Positions 4,662 through 7,174 of a DNA stretch of 7,174 bases are shown here, one piece after another (position 1 is the first letter of the stretch; every line of letters starts with the position of its first letter). Source of the DNA: an uncultured Spirochaetaceae bacterium (GTDB taxonomy: Bacteria; Spirochaetota; Spirochaetia; Treponematales; Treponemataceae); contig CADBRC010000255.1 in NCBI GenBank assembly GCA_902796985.1, forward strand, positions 1-7,174. Reading direction: 5' to 3'. Both the position numbers and the translations under genes were made by a program. The notes under the pieces were generated by a model that made no database searches, was not told the origin of the DNA, and saw nothing but the letters and a program-made list of their open reading frames with translations.

Positions 4662-7160
4662 CTACTGTCTCCCGAAGAGTCCCGGAGGCAGGACGCGGAG
4701 GAATTTGACCGAAGCCTTGTCATCCGGATCATATTCCTTATAGAGCAAAGAATTCAAAATTGAAATCATGTCCTGCCGGTGCTGCATCAGGGCTTCCGTG
4801 CTCTCCGTACCCGCGAGGGGGCCGGGATTGCCCTCCCTGCCGGAAACAGGCTCGGAGCCTGAACTGAATGCGGGCAGCCTTGTCTGCAGGGCGGCCTCGT
4901 CTGAGTACCAGGGGGACAGCTCGTCATCCGCGATGTCGGGACTGATATCCGCATAATCCCCGCCGGAGTTGTTCCAGTACATGTAGCCCCGGTTGAGCGC
5001 ATCACGTACGCCGTAAATCTCCCGGCGCACGTAGTCCTTGTCGTAGTACAGCCTGTCGTAGCGCACGCCCATGTAGAAGGCCTGCACCCAGGGGCGGACA
5101 ATCATCCTGTTGCGGGCCGCGACCGTGTTGCGGAAGGAGCCGAAGAAGTAGATGCGGTAGGGCCGCTCCTTGACCGGCTTGTACTCCATGAAGTTCTGCT
5201 CGAAGTGCGAGGGATAGAACATGGGGCAGACCACATCGACGTAATTGCAGAACAGCTCCACATCCTGGCCCGTCCTGGTGCCGGACCGGTACCAGCCGTT
5301 GGCCCCGTAAATGTCAATGCCGATGGGGGCCTGTATGTTTGCCCGTGCGTAGCGCAGGAATGAAAGCAGCGCGCTCTCCTTGTCCATGCCCTCGTCCCTC
5401 CAGCGGAAGGAGATGTCACTCATGTTCTTGCCGTCGGTCGGGAAGCGGATGTAGTCAAACTGTATCTCGTCGAAGCCCCGGGCAACCAGCTCGCGGGCAA
5501 TCTCTATGTTGTACTGCCAGACTTCCTCGCTGTAAGGGTCCACCCAGTTCTCGTCGTAGTAGACCGTCTTTTTGGGCAGGGGGTTGCCGGACTCGTCCAG
5601 CATGACGTTGCCCTGCTCATCCAGTACGTCCTCCTCGCCGCGTACACCCACCCAGGGCTTCTTGTTCCGCCAGTCCCAGGCCGCGTACTTGCCGCCCCCG
5701 TAGCCCGCGAGGTTCTTGTCCTTGAACACGACGATGCGGGCAATGAGGTAGATGCCCTCCTTCTTCATCTCACTGACGAAGTTCTCCACGTCAATCTTGT
5801 ACATCGTGACGGAACCCTTCGTCTTCAAAAGCTCGCTCTCCGGCTGAAAGCGGAGCAGGCCATAGTCGTCCTTCATGTCCACGACGAGGGCGTTCAGCCC
5901 GTTGTTTTTGGCGAGCTTCTTGTATTTCTCTATTCCAGTTGCATTCCTCAGCTGGTAGGCAGAGGCGTACAGGGCTTTCCTCCCGTCTGCAACATCGCCG
6001 TACTCAGTCTGCGCCTTGTCCGGGTACAGGAGCCACAGCTCGGAAAGCTGCAGTGCCGTTCCGAAGCCGCTGACCGGGGAAGGGACGTATGCAGCATTGG
6101 GCCTGCTTCCGGCCTTGAGCAGCGGAAGCCAGGTCCTCGCCGCCGCAGGCATGTCCGAAAGGCTGCCGGAATCCAGCGAGAGGGAGACAACGTCCCCCAC
6201 GGTGGAGAACACGAGCTGCCCGCCGGCCTGACACAGGCCGTCTATCGTGTCGGCAGCCTCCTTGCCCTTGTACACGGTGACGGCACGCCGGTTCTCCCAG
6301 TCGAAGCGGTAGACGTTGGGCAGGTAGGAGTTGGCGAGGTATATGTCGGTGTAGAGCTTGCCGTCCGCATCCTTGACCACAACCGGGAGGATGTCGCTCA
6401 GCTCATCGGTCTGGGTCTGGCTGGGCATAATCGCGAGCCCTGCGGACACGTCAATCCATGTGGGCTTGGCCGCGTCTGCCCGGTAGTAGGAGAAACCGTA
6501 AATCGAATGGGCCATGAAGACGACCAGCTCGCTGCCCGTCACCTCGCCCGCCTTGTTGTAGGTCTTCATGTGGGCACAGGCGACAGCCTTGATCCCCGGC
6601 GTATAGCGGCTGGTGGAGCCGATGGAAGTCCAGCTCGCCCCCCCGTTGCGGGACAAGTAGACTGCGTCCTTGGTCGCCGTCACGAGGATGTTCTCGTCAA
6701 AGGGGTCGGCAGAGATGTCCTTGAGTATCTGCACCTGCCTGTTCAGGGTCTTGGTCGTGCCGTCGTAGCTTTTGACCGTCAGGAAAGGAAGCCCCTCGTT
6801 GCACTCCTGAAAGCTCAGCAAATCAGAAGACTTGATGACCCCCCGGTCACTCAGAAAGTACCACTGGCTGGCCGTCTTGAGGATCTGACTGACCGAACCG
6901 CCCGTCCAGAGGGGCTGTCTGGTCCCGGAAGAGAGGAGCTTGTACAGGCCGTCGTCGCAGCCTATGATGAGGGGGTCGGTCTCGGGTGCAGACTTGACGC
7001 CGCTCGGAATGCCCGAAGGCAGCCGGTAGAGGGGTTTGGTCTGGGCGAAGGCAGTTGCGGAGATGCATATATATAGAAGGAAACGTATAATCAGGCAAGA
7101 GATTTTGGAGTATTTTGGCATAGATTTTCGCATATCTTGATAATCGGCAGTTCGATTCAT
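4662..7160 (-). CDS. Exported putative glycoside hydrolase: Asp-box beta-propeller plus DUF4015-like TIM barrel
   Basis: An 832-residue exported protein. Residues 1-39 are a signal peptide. Residues about 42-390 look like a beta-propeller: repeated short strands such as IIGCDDGLYKLL (65-76), a BNR/Asp-box SRNGGASWTSIG (170-181) and a possible blade ending TWIDVSAGLA (234-243). Residues about 395-745 match the DUF4015 (PF13200) putative glycosyl-hydrolase family: ALYASAYQLRN (396-406), NALVVDMKDDYGLLRF (423-438), YLIARIVVFKD (471-481), the hallmark GFDEIQFDYIRFPTDG (562-577) with candidate acidic catalytic residues D564, E565 and D569, IGIDIYGANGW (613-623) and VDVVCPMFYPSHF (641-653). A short insert (about 507-531) holds two near-copies, LDEQGNVM and LDESGNPL. 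The tail (755-795) is low-complexity Ser/Gly/Pro, followed by a short polar end. The likely role is binding or cleavage of a polysaccharide outside the inner membrane; the substrate is unknown. ATG 7160 has only a weak Shine-Dalgarno; ATGs at 7133 and 7121 are alternatives that keep the signal peptide. Confidence 0.88.
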   Translation of the reverse strand: MNRTADYQDMRKSMPKYSKISCLIIRFLLYICISATAFAQTKPLYRLPSGIPSGVKSAPETDPLIIGCDDGLYKLLSSGTRQPLWTGGSVSQILKTASQWYFLSDRGVIKSSDLLSFQECNEGLPFLTVKSYDGTTKTLNRQVQILKDISADPFDENILVTATKDAVYLSRNGGASWTSIGSTSRYTPGIKAVACAHMKTYNKAGEVTGSELVVFMAHSIYGFSYYRADAAKPTWIDVSAGLAIMPSQTQTDELSDILPVVVKDADGKLYTDIYLANSYLPNVYRFDWENRRAVTVYKGKEAADTIDGLCQAGGQLVFSTVGDVVSLSLDSGSLSDMPAAARTWLPLLKAGSRPNAAYVPSPVSGFGTALQLSELWLLYPDKAQTEYGDVADGRKALYASAYQLRNATGIEKYKKLAKNNGLNALVVDMKDDYGLLRFQPESELLKTKGSVTMYKIDVENFVSEMKKEGIYLIARIVVFKDKNLAGYGGGKYAAWDWRNKKPWVGVRGEEDVLDEQGNVMLDESGNPLPKKTVYYDENWVDPYSEEVWQYNIEIARELVARGFDEIQFDYIRFPTDGKNMSDISFRWRDEGMDKESALLSFLRYARANIQAPIGIDIYGANGWYRSGTRTGQDVELFCNYVDVVCPMFYPSHFEQNFMEYKPVKERPYRIYFFGSFRNTVAARNRMIVRPWVQAFYMGVRYDRLYYDKDYVRREIYGVRDALNRGYMYWNNSGGDYADISPDIADDELSPWYSDEAALQTRLPAFSSGSEPVSGREGNPGPLAGTESTEALMQHRQDMISILNSLLYKEYDPDDKASVKFLRVLPPGLFGRQ
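7044..7160 (-). other. Signal peptide of the exported glycoside hydrolase
   Basis: A basic n-region (R11, K12, K16, K19) is followed by the hydrophobic core LIIRFLLYICISATAFA (23-39), with signal peptidase I cleavage expected after the AFA motif (residues 37-39, before Gln40). No lipobox Cys is at a suitable position, so it is probably not a lipoprotein. Starts at Met10 or Met14 would give signal peptides of more usual length (30 or 26 residues). Confidence 0.75.
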
Positions 7161-7174
7161 CCTGTTAAGGAAAC

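Noticed and set aside
4499..4708. 69-residue plus-strand frame across the intergenic gap
   Set aside because: It overlaps the inverted repeats and the end of the minus gene, has no ribosome-binding site and no convincing promoter.
6507..7076. 189-residue plus-strand open frame
   Set aside because: It is antisense to the signal peptide and propeller of the exported protein; composition is that of a shadow frame.

Overview
The window reads as an ordinary, densely coded bacterial chromosome segment, probably from a spirochaete of the Treponema type. The pointers are a secreted beta-propeller plus DUF4015-type glycoside hydrolase, a nucleotidyltransferase-aminotransferase fusion, and a three-helix PQ-loop protein fused to an SGNH-like domain. 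All three kinds occur in treponemes, but also in some Firmicutes. Assignment is by recognition only, and genus-level confidence is about 0.6. The coding DNA is GC-rich; the only clearly AT-rich stretch is the gap at about 4490-4530. I see no RNA genes, mobile elements or CRISPR.

Region 1 (2-3461, + strand) is a tightly packed surface-glycan operon. It starts with the 3' part of a CDP-glycerol glycerophosphotransferase-like gene. A 1-base stop/start overlap leads into a LicC/PntC-type nucleotidyltransferase, and a 4-base overlap leads into a GT4 glycosyltransferase. Together they suggest a polymer carrying phosphate-linked small groups such as glycerol-phosphate, choline-phosphate or aminoethylphosphonate. 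The middle gene activates a small phospho- or phosphono-compound with CTP, the first may transfer a polyol phosphate, and the third adds a sugar.

Region 2 (3462-4661) holds one convergent minus-strand gene, a PQ-loop membrane domain joined to an SGNH-hydrolase-like domain. It has a recognisable promoter, a strong Shine-Dalgarno site and a downstream hairpin with a T-tract. The gap behind it (4412-4661) carries that promoter plus two overlapping inverted repeats next to the stop of the following gene.

Region 3 (4662-7160, - strand) is one large exported protein: signal peptide, Asp-box beta-propeller, DUF4015-like TIM barrel and a low-complexity tail. It probably acts on or near cell-surface or extracellular carbohydrate.

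The most unusual item is the C-terminal half of the nucleotidyltransferase (about residues 251-500). It is recognisably a class I PLP aminotransferase, but it has lost roughly 90 internal residues and several cofactor- and substrate-binding residues. It looks like a stably kept pseudo-enzyme domain behind an intact nucleotidyltransferase.
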